A stretch of 64,000 nt of DNA, taken from Rugalucina vietnamica. Taxonomy: Eukaryota > Mollusca > Bivalvia > Lucinida > Lucinidae. This document shows, piece after piece, positions 1 to 10,904 of this stretch; position 1 is the first letter of the stretch, and each line of letters opens with the position of its first letter. The stretch spans positions 58,740,761-58,804,760 of the forward strand of contig OZ024869.1 in assembly GCA_964017185.1 (NCBI GenBank), given 5' to 3'. A program made the translations under genes and the position numbers. The notes under the pieces are model-generated. The model saw only the letters and a list, made by a program, of their open reading frames with translations. It had not been told where the DNA came from and did no database searches.

Positions 1-254
1 GCGAGTTTAGAATTTGATGATCTTGGTCATTAAACGCTGTCAGAATAGCATGATGTTTGATTAGTGGCATTTACACAATCGAATGGCGATTTTTAAAGCC
101 AAGATGATTAAATTGTTGAGAGACAGAGAAGTGGGGATCAAGCAATGGATGTACAGTTTTTAGCTCGACTGCATGAAGTGCATAGAGCTATTGCAGTCAC
201 CCCGGTCGTCCACGTTCCCGTTTCCATTCCCGTTCCCGTGCGCGTGCGCGTCAC
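1..254. other. Unassigned sequence with a short C/G-rich simple stretch
   Basis: No recognisable gene. A short simple-sequence patch at about 209-251 alternates TTCCCG-like and CGTGCG-like words, which is unusual in this AT-rich window. A 64-codon frame starting at 145 runs through it and into the following satellite, so it is not taken as a gene. Confidence 0.5.
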
Positions 255-955
255 ACTTGTGTTAAAGTTTTCTAGAAGTCCATATCTTGACAACCACTCA
301 TCAGAAAGCATTCATACTTGGACCATAGATACCCTGTAGGGTTAGCTTTCATTCCATGGCATCAGGCCCCTGGGTCCAGGCCAGGGGGTGGGGCTGGAGG
401 TTAAAATCTAGAACACCTTCAAAAATGGCAATTCTTGTGTTAAAGTTTTCTAGAAGTCCATATCTTGACAACTACTCATCAGAAAGCATTGATGCTTGGG
501 CCATTGACACCCTGTAAGGTCGGCTTTCATTCCATGGCATCAGATCTCTGGGTCCATGCCAGGGGGTGGGGCTGGAGGTTAAAATCTAGAACACCATTAA
601 TAATAATGGCTTTTCTGTGATATAGTATTCTAGAAGTCTATATCTTGAAAACTTTTTATCAGATGGCTTTCATACTCGGACCACTACCCTGTAGGGTTGA
701 GTTTCATTTCATGGCATCGGATCTCTGGGTCCATGCCTGGGGGGTGGGGCTGGAGGTTAAAAACTAGAACACTGTAAAAAATAGATGTACTGTTGTGTAA
801 CTTTTATAAGGAGTCCATATCTTGACAACAACTTATCATAAAGCATTCATACTTCACACACTTGAGGTTCCATGACATCGTACCTCTGGGTCGGAGTCAG
901 GGGGGGGGGGGGGGGGCTAGAGGTCAAAGTCTAGAACTCCCTGAATTTTTTTTTC
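255..955. repeat. Satellite of about 178-bp units, four copies
   Basis: Four head-to-tail units start near 256, 434, 612 and 791. Each has a GTTAAAG/TTCTAGAAGTCCATATCTTG-like opening, an ATTCATACTTGGACCAT segment, and a GGGTGGGGCTGGAGGT segment before AAAATCTAGAAC. The last unit is the most diverged and carries a run of 17 G at about 900-916. The same unit type recurs at 11040-11720, so this is a dispersed family and not a local duplication. No coding capacity. Confidence 0.85.
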
Positions 956-1067
956 TTTTTATTTCTTAATAGAAACAACTTAGGAAGATGGTTGGTCATT
1001 CATCTTTTGACTTTGTGACACTGACTTGTGTGTCATGACGGTAAGGGTCGGTTGGCCTACTTTCCAT

Positions 1068-2200
1068 GGTTCAGTGATTTTGCCTTATATCTTGACACTC
1101 AATTAGTATATTTTCTTACTTCTTTCAGATTATGAGTGAGTACGACCAGGCCTTTGACCCCAATATACTTATAGGTCACTGTGACCTAATTTCACGGTTC
1201 AGTGATTTTGCTGTATATCTTGACACTCAATTAGTATATCTTCATACTTTTTTCAGATTATGAGTGAGTTCGACCAGACCTTTGACCCCATTATATTTAT
1301 AGCTCACTGTGACCTAATTTCACGGTTCAGTGATTTTGCCTTATATCTTGTTACTCAAATGGTTTATGAACAAACTTCTTTCAAAGTATGTTTGCGTATG
1401 ACAAGACCTTTGACCCTGAAGTAATCCTAGGTCACTGTGACCTAATTTCATGGTTCAGTGATTTTGCCTTATATCTTGACACTCAATTAGTATATTTTCA
1501 TACTTGTTTCAAATTATGAGTGAGTATGACCAGACCTTTGACCCCAATATACTTATAGGTCACTGTGACCTAATTTCATGGTTCAGTGACTTTGCCTTAT
1601 ATCTCGGCACTCAAGTGGTTGATGAACAAACTTCTTTCACACTATGTTTGCGTATGACAAGACCTTTGACCCTAAAGTAGTCCTAAGTCAATATGACCTA
1701 ATTTCACGGTTCAGTGATTTTCCTTTATATCTCGGCACTCAATTGGTATATGAACATACTTCTTTCGCGATATGTATGAGTATGACAAGACCTTTGAACG
1801 TAAAGTATTCCTGGGTCACTGTGACCTAATTTCATGGTTCAGTGATTTTGCCTTATATCTCGACACTCAGTTGGTATTTTTTCATACTTCTTTCTGATAA
1901 TGAATGAGTATGACCAGACCTTTAACCCAAACATGCTTATAGGTCACTATGACCTAATTTCATGGTTCAGTGATTTTGCTTTATATCTCAACACTGAATG
2001 GGTCTTTAACATTATGAGTATCACTTGACCTTTGACCCTGAAATACTTATAGGCCAGTGTGACCTTATTTCACGGTTCAGTGATTTTGCCTTGTGTCTTG
2101 GCACTCAGTTGGTATATGAACACACTTCTTTCACAATATGAGTGAGACCTTTAAATCTTAGGTAGTTATAGTTAACTTTCATGGTTCAGTGATTTTGCCT
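1068..2200. repeat. 128-bp satellite, about nine units, carrying ERE-like palindromes
   Basis: The phrase GGTTCAGTGATTTTGC recurs at 1068, 1196, 1324, 1452, 1580, 1708, 1836 and 1964, an exact 128-bp step. Two shorter units follow at 2074 and 2183. Most units contain AGGTCACTGTGACCT or a close variant, a perfect inverted repeat of AGGTCA with a 3-bp spacer. The 61-codon frame inside is a by-product of the repeat. Confidence 0.92.
1173..1187. promoter_or_regulatory. Estrogen-response-element-like palindrome (first of five)
   Basis: AGGTCACTGTGACCT is the exact reverse complement of the vertebrate vitellogenin ERE (AGGTCACAGTGACCT). Matches to GGTCAnnnTGACC also sit at 1429-1443, 1557-1571, 1813-1827 and 1941-1955, one per satellite unit. 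Whether any receptor binds here is unknown; the motif is seen, the function is inference. Confidence 0.45.
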
Positions 2201-2485
2201 TATTGCATCAAGGCAAAAAGATGTCTGAGCATAATGCTTTGGGTTACTGGTCGGGTTTGGCCTTATGTTTGACAAAGGTCAGAAGCAGTCGAGCACGCTG
2301 TCCTGCGACAGCTCCTATTGTTTATCAGTTTGTTCATTTGCTTGATATTAACCTGGAAACGTCCTGGAATTTTATTGTGATCAGACCTTGAAAAGTAAGC
2401 ATCTGGCCTGGAAAAGTCCTGGACTTTGGTTTTGACAAAAGCGTGGGAACCCTGGATATTTATCTTATATTTGCTCTAAACATAG

Positions 2486-3787
2486 TGTCAAGAGCAGATT
2501 CGGTGTCAAGTTCTCTCATGTTTATTGTGCATCGAAATCTACAATCATCAAATTACATACACAAATAAACATATATCAATCTTAGCTACCTAAATATTTT
2601 CCATAAACTTTCACCCACAAATTGGCATCTTTCACATGAACAGCTGATCACGATTATATATAACCACTAAGAAAATCACCACAAAGCCACAACACCACAA
2701 AGCAGTTCTCAGATAATCAACACAACAAAGCAGTTCTCAAACCACATGAACCAGCTATTCATAAACCACTTAGTATATCAACACTGATACCAATCTTTAA
2801 GTGAAAGACACTCTAAACTAATGTTTATCAACTTTAAAAGTCCAATATCATTATATATCTCATTATATACGTGATAGAATAAAACGTCAATGTTTATTTC
2901 TAATTTTCTGAATCAGGTACAGTCTTGGTCACAAATCACTGTCAAGTCTAATCATCAATAGTGTCTCTTTCACTCACATACGACGCACCGCAGAAAAGTC
3001 TGTAGAATAGTTCACTACTTCGTATAATTAAGTAAGTAGTCTGTATAGCACCATATCATCAAACTATATAACAAATGTACACATTTCAGAATGGGTCCAT
3101 GCCGATTTAGCTGATGTATATCGTCCATGCGATTTTATTGATCCGTGTTCCTAAACTGAATAAGACTTGTAAGAATATAATTCTATTAAATTCTGTATTG
3201 TCTTTAGCAACTCTGTTAGATAACAACTAGCAGATTATGTCTATGCAACAATACACCACATGAAAATTGTCATCCCAGAACAAAATATTTCAACGAATCT
3301 GGACATAGACTATTTTATTCAGTTCTCCTTCAATAGGCATCACTCCACTCATTCACAGCTCTCAAGCTACACCGAGACTCTAAACATCAAAGAGGCCACC
3401 TAGAACAAAGGTGATTACACTCAATTTCGGACTCAAACTGAATTAACAAAATTATTGCAAAAATTCAATAATTTTCAAAATCCCATAATTGTCACATTTC
3501 AAGAAAACATATATACAAAAAAAAAACTACTTACAGTTCCATGCCAATCACACAGATCCACATGAAAATATTCCACAATGTCAATTCTACAACATTCATG
3601 TCCTTTCGCAAACAAAACATATGTCCAATTGATTTGATAAAAATTCACTTATTTACAGTTAAAATCAAAATCACACCTCAACACTTGCTAAACCACTTTC
3701 CAATAGCTATTATTGTACTTAAATCTTAAACACTGGCCTAACAATTCAGGTGTAATTATCTAAAAAATCAATATGTCATACTTGACA
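2486..3787 (-). repeat. Downstream (3') LTR of the Gmr1-like element
   Basis: 1302 bp, bounded by TGTCAAG on the left and CTTGACA on the right as written on the + strand. The 5-bp target copy CATAG lies just outside at 2481-2485. It is nearly identical to the other LTR except for one block of different content and one length difference. Short frames inside (for example 3541-3729, repeated at 9484-9678) exist in both LTRs and are not genes. Confidence 0.93.
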
Positions 3788-3788
3788 A

Positions 3789-3801
3789 TACCTCCCTTCT
3801 T
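3789..3801 (-). other. Polypurine tract of the LTR element
   Basis: On the minus strand the sequence just before the 3' LTR is AAGAAGGGAGGT, a purine-rich tract in the usual place for plus-strand priming. Confidence 0.75.
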
Positions 3802-4020
3802 AAGATCAAAAATCATTAAAATGTTTTTTTGAAACTTCTGTCATGACTGCCTTTCTACTAACCAACTGTGACCTCTTTATTGCTGGACCATTCTGCTTAA
3901 GAAGTTGGCACCTGCATTGTCTTTACCCTTGATTCCTATAATACTTATCTTAAATGGTTGTAGAGAAAGGGCCCACCTCGTCAACCTTGCATTAGCACAC
4001 TTGGCCTTATTCAGATACAC

Positions 4021-7000
4021 TTAAGGTTCATGGTCTGTTTCCAGCACAAAATGTGTACCATATAAGTAACTCTGGAACTTTTTGACTGCCCAGACTACAG
4101 CAAGACTTTCCTTTTCAATAACTGAATAAGCCTTTTCTCTGTCTAGTAACTTTTTACTAGCATAGTAAATTGGGAACTTGCACCCCTGATATTCTTGTAG
4201 CAGCACTGCACCAATGCCTATGTCAGATGCGTCAGTGCGGACTATAAATTGCTTCTCAAAGTCAGGTAAACAAAGTATAGGAGACTTACTTAGTAAGCTT
4301 ATAAGTGTCTGAAATGCAAGCTCGTGCTCCTGATCCCACCTTACCTTTGTTGGTTTCCCCTTCTTAGTCAAGTCAGTTAATGGTGCTGAAATGGCACTAA
4401 AATTAGGAATGAACTTCCTGTAGTACCCAACTAAACCCATAAATGATCGTACCTGCTTTTTGGTACTAGGCCTGCAGCATTTTTGAATAGCGAGAACCTT
4501 TTCTGGATTAGGTTTCACTGTACCATTCCCAACAACATGACCTAAAAATCCAACTTGTGTAACTGCTATCATGCATTTTGTTGGACGAGCAGTTAATTTT
4601 GCTTCTCTCAACCTTTTGAACAATTCTTGTAACTCAGAAATATGTCTATCCCACGTCTCTGTGTGAACCATTATGTCGTCAACGAAGTTATCAGTATCAG
4701 ACATACCTCTAAGAAGTACCCTCATCATCCGACAGAAAGTTGCCCCCGCATTGACCAAGCCAAATGGCATTTTCTTGAAGGAAAAAAGTCCTTCAGAAGT
4801 AATGAAGGCTGTAAAATGTTGGCAAGGCTTTTTAACTTTGATTTGCCAATAGCCTTTAGCGAGATCAAGTTTTGTAAAATACCTGCTTTTAGCCATTTTA
4901 GCAAATAGTTCATCCGGATTTCCCATGGGTTCCGCGTCAAAGACAGTAACTTTATTTAGCTTCCTGAAGTCACAACAAAACCTATTTGAACCGTCAGACT
5001 TTTTAACAATGACCACCGGTGAAGCATATGATGAAGTACAAGGTTCGATAATATCAAGTCTTAGCATGTTGTCAATTTCCTTTTTGATTTCTTGTTTTAA
5101 TGCATAGGGGACAGGGTAAGGCTTACACCGAATAGGTTGCTGAGAAGTGAGAACAATGTCATGTTCAGCTATGTCAGTGGACACTGGAATGTCAGTGAAT
5201 ATGTCTGAGTACTCATTCAAGAGATCCATAACCTGACTTTTCTGTTCTTCATCAAGTTCAGTGTTTACACTAACATCAGATATTGTCTCTTGTGTATCAA
5301 CAACTGGAAAATGTACACCTACTTCTCTATTTCCTATGTCTAAATGGCCCGTCATAACTTCTTCTTCTTCTGTAATCTCATCCTCTACTACTGAAATACA
5401 AGAAGCTGACACTACATCTGATTCAGTAAGACCTACATTTTCTTCATCTCTATGGTAAAAGTGCTTTAACATATTTCCATGATATGTCTTGATCTTACCA
5501 TGTATATTCACTTTGTAGTCATATGGGTTAACTTTATCAACCACCTCAAAAGGACCTTTCCACTGCATAAGAAACTTGTTCATATTGTTAGGGAGGAGAA
5601 GAAGTACTTTATCACCAGTTTTAAACTGGCGATCCTTACTTTTTGCATCAGCATACCTTTTGTAAGTTATGCTGCTACTCTCTAAAGCAGACTTTACTAT
5701 TTCACATGTGTCTTCCAAGCGTTCTCTAAGGTCTACAACATACTGATAAGCAGTTTTTACTTCACTATCCTCAATTTCTTTAGTCCATATTTGTTTGAGT
5801 ATTGACAGTGGGCCTCTCACCTGTCTGCCGTAGAGCAGCTGAAATGGGGAGAACCCTGTGCTTTCTTGAACAGACTCCCTATATGCGAACAACAAGGACG
5901 GAATATACCGGTCCCACAGTCTAGGTTGTTCTTCACTTACCCGTCTCAACATGGCCTTTAATGTACCATTAAATCTTTCCACTAATCCATTGCACGATGG
6001 ATGGTAGGGAGTAGTTGTAAGCTGTTTTATGGAAAGAAGGCGTCCTACCTCTTTCATCAAATCTAATGTAAATTGCTTTCCCTGATCACTAAGAACCTCT
6101 CTAGGTACACCTACCCTACTGTAAATATCAACTAATGCTTCTGCCACTGTTTCAGTATCTATCTTCTTTAAAGGGACAGCTTCAGGGTAGCGTGTAGCAT
6201 AATCAACAACAGTCAATATGAATCGGTTACCATTTTCTGATGGGGGATGTATTGGTCCAATCAGATCAATTGCAATTCGTGAAAATGGAGTGTCAATTAT
6301 GGGCATTTTACCAAGGGGTAAGGGACTCAGTCTTCCTTTTGGGACAGTTTTCTGACAAACACTACAAGATCTACAATACTTACGAATGTCCCTATCAAGA
6401 CCTGGCCACCAAAATTCACTCAGGACCTTTTGTTTCATTTTTCTGACACCTAAATGACCAGCAAGAATAGAGTCATGAGCTAACTTCAAAACTTCATTCC
6501 TCATTACTAATGGAACCAGTAACTGCTTAAATACTTTACCATCATCCTGTTTAGCTTGATACTTTCTGTAGACAATGCCATTTTCTTTGCTGAACCAACT
6601 TACAGATCCTCCTTTTGATATAGTTTTTTCAGAAGTCACTGCCGCAGTAACATACTGTTCTATGCTCTTATCTTGACTCTGACTTTCAATAACTTCTAGT
6701 TTAGAAAACTCACGGATACACTTGGGTACCTGCAAGGGACTTTCATTTCTCAATTTTTGAGCCCTTGTTTCAACAGCACATACCTTTGATATGGAGTTAG
6801 CATGATTCATTTGGCCACCATTCCAACTCACATCAGGATCATCAGCTGGTCGAACACCTGAAATGTTTCCTATGACTAACTCATACACTGGATTTTCCAT
6901 GCATAATGCATCAACCACACCTGAAAAAAATGGTGTATCAACCAAAATGGTAGCAGTTTGGAAAGTGCGCCTAGTGCCTTCAGCCAGAACACAAGTCTGA

Positions 7001-8490
7001 GATTGTCCTTTTAGCTGTTTTGAATCAATGAGTGATTTCTTAACTATTACAGCATTACAGCCACTGTCACGCAATACCTTAATCTTTGTTTGACCAACAA
7101 ATCCATCAGTAACTGGCATACCAGTTTGACTACCATTAGTTTGACCATCTAATACACTAACTAGAGGTGAACTGTACACTAATGTGTCATCTGTCTTCCC
7201 TGAATGAGTACTTACACTAACATTGTGCGTTGGAGTTAACACGACACAGGTCGCTACCGACTTTGGTACATCTTGACTAGTATCTTTCTGACTGATATCC
7301 TCAGTTTCAATTTCAGCCTCCAACATATTGTCTTCTTCAGTACAAACTGCTGCTGTCCTTACCGAAGAACCTGGCTTGATATTAGTTTTATAAGGACAAT
7401 TTCTAATGAAATGATCCTTTTTCCCACAATTATAACAAACCCTCTCTTTAAATACTCTGGGCTGTAAAATATTATCAGGGTTATTTACCTGTGAGAAATT
7501 GCTTCTTGAGATTTCTGATTTTGTCTCTGTCTTCTGATTTAAAGACAAGCGAAACATATTATCACTTACCCCATGAGCTTCCATATATTGGTCAGCAAAT
7601 GTCGCTAACTCTCGTGCTGTTTTAATTTGTCTTTCCTTTAGAAAGATGACTAAATTCTTGTTAGACACAGCAAGAAACTGTTCTCGGAGAAATAAATCTC
7701 TCAATGCTTCATATGTCTCTTTTACATTACCAAGCTCCATCCATCTTGATAGATAACTGTCTAACCTTACCATAAATTGAGAACAGGTTTCACCTACCTC
7801 CTGCCTGCTATTTCTGAATTTCCGCCGGAACCCTTCTTCCATTACCTGATATCGCTTAAGGAGAGCATCTCTTAAAATATCATAGTTACATGCATCCGAA
7901 GGAGCTAACCTGGAATAAACATCAAGTGCTGTTCCTTGGAGCAGGGCGGACAAATTTGTTGCCCATTTATCTTTAGGCCACATAGCTGTTTCAGCAAACC
8001 TTTCAAAACGTTTGAGATAGGAATCCATACTATCTTTGCCTTCACAGAAGGCAGGGAGCTTAGGGAGTTTTGCTGTAATATCATGATGAGTTACCCCTAC
8101 TACTGACCCTGTATCTTTCTTTATTTCAGCAACTTCAATTTCTTTTTCTGCAAGCTGTAATTTTAATTTTGATACATTCTCTGCATGTAATAACTCTATC
8201 TCTTTCTGTTTCATTTCCCTTTCTTTAGCTCTCTCTTTACGTTCTATCTTTTCTAACAAACTTTTGCGATCTCTATCAGCTTTCTCTGCCTCACGTGCTA
8301 ATCTCTCAGCCTCTTTCTTTTCCTCACGTGCCTCACATTTCTCCTCTTTCTCTTTCTCTTTCTCCTCTCTCTGTTCAATAAAAGTTCTCAGACCTTCCCC
8401 ACTTAAACCCAACTGCTTCCCTATTTCAATCATTCTTTCTAACTTATCCATTTTAGTTTTGTAAAACTGTCCAGATCCGTATGTGAACAA
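4021..8490 (-). CDS. Gag-Pol polyprotein of the Gmr1-like retrotransposon
   Basis: A single 1489-codon frame. Residues 40-125 are a Lys/Glu-rich coiled-coil-like stretch. Residues 140-310 look like a gag capsid region. A CCHC zinc knuckle lies at C352, C355, H360, C365. The protease motif is D475-S-G. Integrase has the HHCC module (H672, H679, C709, C712), the catalytic triad D742, D802, E838 (35 residues between the last two), and a GPF-type module near 978-995. Reverse transcriptase follows: VKKSDGSNRF near 1162, LDLAKGYWQI near 1208, and the FVDD box at 1269-1272. RNase H comes last, with D1420, E1461 and D1486. Protease, integrase, RT, RNase H is the key oddity: integrase precedes RT. Gag and pol share one frame. 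The frame begins about 57 bp inside the primer-binding site, which supports this start. Confidence 0.93.
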   Translation of the reverse strand: MFTYGSGQFYKTKMDKLERMIEIGKQLGLSGEGLRTFIEQREEKEKEKEEKCEAREEKKEAERLAREAEKADRDRKSLLEKIERKERAKEREMKQKEIELLHAENVSKLKLQLAEKEIEVAEIKKDTGSVVGVTHHDITAKLPKLPAFCEGKDSMDSYLKRFERFAETAMWPKDKWATNLSALLQGTALDVYSRLAPSDACNYDILRDALLKRYQVMEEGFRRKFRNSRQEVGETCSQFMVRLDSYLSRWMELGNVKETYEALRDLFLREQFLAVSNKNLVIFLKERQIKTARELATFADQYMEAHGVSDNMFRLSLNQKTETKSEISRSNFSQVNNPDNILQPRVFKERVCYNCGKKDHFIRNCPYKTNIKPGSSVRTAAVCTEEDNMLEAEIETEDISQKDTSQDVPKSVATCVVLTPTHNVSVSTHSGKTDDTLVYSSPLVSVLDGQTNGSQTGMPVTDGFVGQTKIKVLRDSGCNAVIVKKSLIDSKQLKGQSQTCVLAEGTRRTFQTATILVDTPFFSGVVDALCMENPVYELVIGNISGVRPADDPDVSWNGGQMNHANSISKVCAVETRAQKLRNESPLQVPKCIREFSKLEVIESQSQDKSIEQYVTAAVTSEKTISKGGSVSWFSKENGIVYRKYQAKQDDGKVFKQLLVPLVMRNEVLKLAHDSILAGHLGVRKMKQKVLSEFWWPGLDRDIRKYCRSCSVCQKTVPKGRLSPLPLGKMPIIDTPFSRIAIDLIGPIHPPSENGNRFILTVVDYATRYPEAVPLKKIDTETVAEALVDIYSRVGVPREVLSDQGKQFTLDLMKEVGRLLSIKQLTTTPYHPSCNGLVERFNGTLKAMLRRVSEEQPRLWDRYIPSLLFAYRESVQESTGFSPFQLLYGRQVRGPLSILKQIWTKEIEDSEVKTAYQYVVDLRERLEDTCEIVKSALESSSITYKRYADAKSKDRQFKTGDKVLLLLPNNMNKFLMQWKGPFEVVDKVNPYDYKVNIHGKIKTYHGNMLKHFYHRDEENVGLTESDVVSASCISVVEDEITEEEEVMTGHLDIGNREVGVHFPVVDTQETISDVSVNTELDEEQKSQVMDLLNEYSDIFTDIPVSTDIAEHDIVLTSQQPIRCKPYPVPYALKQEIKKEIDNMLRLDIIEPCTSSYASPVVIVKKSDGSNRFCCDFRKLNKVTVFDAEPMGNPDELFAKMAKSRYFTKLDLAKGYWQIKVKKPCQHFTAFITSEGLFSFKKMPFGLVNAGATFCRMMRVLLRGMSDTDNFVDDIMVHTETWDRHISELQELFKRLREAKLTARPTKCMIAVTQVGFLGHVVGNGTVKPNPEKVLAIQKCCRPSTKKQVRSFMGLVGYYRKFIPNFSAISAPLTDLTKKGKPTKVRWDQEHELAFQTLISLLSKSPILCLPDFEKQFIVRTDASDIGIGAVLLQEYQGCKFPIYYASKKLLDREKAYSVIEKESLAVVWAVKKFQSYLYGTHFVLETDHEP

Positions 8491-8546
8491 TGAAACTGAG
8501 AAAAATTATACCACAATCTATTTCAAATTCAAATCCCTAAAAAAAA

Positions 8547-8567
8547 GGGATCCTGCCGGGATCGCCA
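8547..8567 (-). other. Primer-binding site of the LTR element
   Basis: On the minus strand, one base after the 5' LTR, the sequence reads TGGCGATCCCGGCAGG. The leading TGG fits pairing with the CCA tail of a tRNA. I cannot name the tRNA reliably. Confidence 0.75.
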
Positions 8568-8568
8568 T

Positions 8569-9746
8569 TGTCAAGAGCATTCGGTGTCAAGTTCTTTCAT
8601 GTTTATTGTGCATCGAAATCTACAATCATCAAATTACATACACAAATAAACATGTATCAATCTTAGCTACCTAAATATTTTCCATAAACTTTCACCCACA
8701 AATTGGCATCTTTCACATGAACAGCTGATCACGATTATATATAACCACTAAGAAAATCACCACAAAGCCACAACACCACAAAGCAGTTCTCAGATCATCA
8801 ACACCACAAAGCAATTCTCAAACCACATGAACCAGCTATTCATAAACCACTTAGTATATCAACACTGATACCAATCTTTAAGTGAAAGACACTCTAAACT
8901 AATGTTTATCAACTTTAAAAGTCCAATATCATTATATATCTCATTATATACGTGATAGAATAAAACGTCAATGTTTATTTCTAATTTCTAATAGAGCCAG
9001 AATTGGCCTAGTCAGCCATCAAAGAACTCACCAACACACATCAGCACTATTCAAGAAATAATGATGGTCTTTCTCATTAGTGAGAGACAAACTATCACTT
9101 CGTATAATTAAGTAAGTAGTCTGTATAGCACCATATCATCAAACTATATAACAAATGTACACATTTCAGAATGGGTCCATGCCGATTTAGCTGATGTATA
9201 TCGTCCATGCGATTTTATTGATCCGTGTTCCTAAACTGAATCTGGACATAGACTATTTTATTCAGTTCTCCTTCAATAGGCATCACTCCACTCATTTACA
9301 GCTCTCAAGCTACACCGAGACTCTAAACATCAAAGAGGCCACCTAGAACAAAGGTGATTACACTCAATTTCGGACTCAAACTGAATTAACAAAATTATTG
9401 CAAAAATTCAATAATTTTCAAAATCCCATAATTGTCACATTTCAAGAAAACATATATACAAAAAAAAAACTACTTACAGTTCCATGCCAATCACACAGAT
9501 CCACATGAAAATATTCCACAATGTCAATTCTACAACATTCACATCCTTTCGCAAACAAAACATATGTCCAATTGATTTGATAACAATTCACTTATTTACA
9601 GTTAAAATAAAAATCACACCTCAACACTTGCTAAACCACTTTCCAATAGCTATTATTGTACTTAAATCTTTACCATAAAATCTCCAAAACACTGGCCTAA
9701 CAATTCAGGTGTAATTATCTAAAAAATCAATATGTCATACTTGACA
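8569..9746 (-). repeat. Upstream (5') LTR of the Gmr1-like element
   Basis: Read on the minus strand it starts TGTCAAGTATGACAT and ends CTTGACA. It matches 2486-3787 over most of its length and is somewhat shorter than its partner. Promoter and polyadenylation signals are expected here from family knowledge, but I could not place them with confidence. Confidence 0.93.
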
Positions 9747-9749
9747 CAT

Positions 9750-9885
9750 AGATTGTGGGTACACGGTAGAACCGCCTTGGTGAGACGGTTCTAACGAGTA
9801 CTCACAATCTTTGTTTTGGAGCAAAAATAAGAAAAAATAGGTATACCCCTGCACACCCCAGTTTTGCTATATAAAAGTTGGGTTG
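9750..9885 (-). repeat. Dispersed repeat with a terminal hairpin (copy 1)
   Basis: Positions 9750-9810 form an imperfect inverted repeat (AGATTGTGGGTAC facing GTACTCACAATCT around a GGTTCTAAC-type inner stem). Beyond it, AATAGGTATACCCCTGCACACCCCAG and a TATATAAAAG segment follow. The whole block is present in the opposite direction at 22655-22790, so it is a dispersed repeat. The LTR element inserted at the outer foot of this hairpin. Confidence 0.7.
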
Positions 9886-10035
9886 ATGAGGATATTCATT
9901 GCACGGACAAAGAAAAAGGTTTTCCTGATGGTTTTTCCAACAAGTTATTATACAAGTTATATCACTATACAAGTTAAAGCACAAGAAAGATTTGTTTGTT
10001 TGTTGCTAAATATGTCCCTGTCAACACATTTGGTT

Positions 10036-10815
10036 CATCATGAAGTTCGGATGACGAGTTGTGATTTAAGGATTATTTGATTTGTCTACCCGAAGTCGAC
10101 ATGGATGCGAAATTGACTGGAAACGTCATTTTTGTTAGGGGTACAGGGAAAGATTTTGCGCTCCAATTTATTAAATTGACATTTATATACACACAAATCA
10201 TACTCATTGCGTTATATATTCCTTGTGTTTGTAATAGAGAAAACGAAATGCAAAGCTCAGCAGGGACTATACTTTGTTACCTAGCAATGGCATCTGACAA
10301 AAATATCACAATTTTGACAAAGTTCGACAAATACCCATAATTCATGCATATATTTGACTCTGATAAGGCTGTAAATATCGACATTTATGCCCACCGCCTA
10401 TCACAATGAATAATTTCTGTTCAAAAAAATGAATATGGTACATGGAATTAAACATTTTCGGTCATTTAGTACAGTAGAAGGGCGTTGACGAAAATGTGGA
10501 GATTTCCAGAGATCAAAATTAATGCAAATTCTATGGGATAGAGATAGCCAAACCTCAATAATTTGGGCTGCGTGAAAATCATCGAGATTTGCACAGTAAA
10601 TCTATTCAAGGAATTATTGTACTTTGGAATAAATTGATTGTTGACGTAATTATGCTTTGCATATGAGACTTCCTTACATGAATAAAATCCATTTTAACCG
10701 TGTTCAAGGTCGTTTACCTTGCATTCTCTTGTTGCTAGTCATAATTCTGAAGTAAACTATCTTGAAAAATGGCAATGGTGAGAGAAACTACACACTACTT
10801 CTTGGATCACCCTCG
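10036..10815 (+). mobile_element. Non-autonomous mariner-like element, left-truncated copy
   Basis: The right end, CTTCTTGGATCACCCTCG at about 10798, is a terminal inverted repeat matching CGAGGGTGATCCAAGAAG at 29374 and the end at 45606. The body (GTCGACATGGATGCGAAATT and onward) matches 44185-45606 in reverse complement, which gives the undisturbed version of the region hit by the piggyBac-like MITE there. The 87-codon frame at 10077-10340 has no transposase motif. The left terminus is missing here. Confidence 0.75.
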
Positions 10816-10904
10816 TATACCAAAAGATGGGCATTTTCTATTGTGAAATTTTGTACGCAAATTTATGTGGTTGATGATTTTCAACAAAAAGGCGAAGTCC
10901 TTAT

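Larger units (their letters stand above)
2486..9746 (-). mobile_element. Ty3/gypsy-type LTR retrotransposon, Gmr1-like domain order
   Basis: A 7.26-kb element read on the minus strand. It has terminal repeats (8569-9746 upstream, 2486-3787 downstream), each beginning TGTCAAG and ending CTTGACA. A primer-binding site and a polypurine tract sit at the expected inner edges, and one long gag-pol frame lies between. A perfect 5-bp target duplication, CATAG, flanks it (2481-2485 and 9747-9751). Pol order is protease, integrase, reverse transcriptase, RNase H, as in the Gmr1 group of Ty3/gypsy elements and unlike ordinary gypsy elements. It looks nearly whole, with perhaps one break. The end repeats are about 99% alike where colinear, but differ in two blocks of content and length; this suggests a young insertion with some exchange between copies. 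No envelope gene was seen. Confidence 0.95.

Noticed and set aside
8264-8464. Plus-strand frame rich in Ser/Phe
   Set aside because: Antisense shadow of the Lys/Glu-rich gag region of the LTR element.
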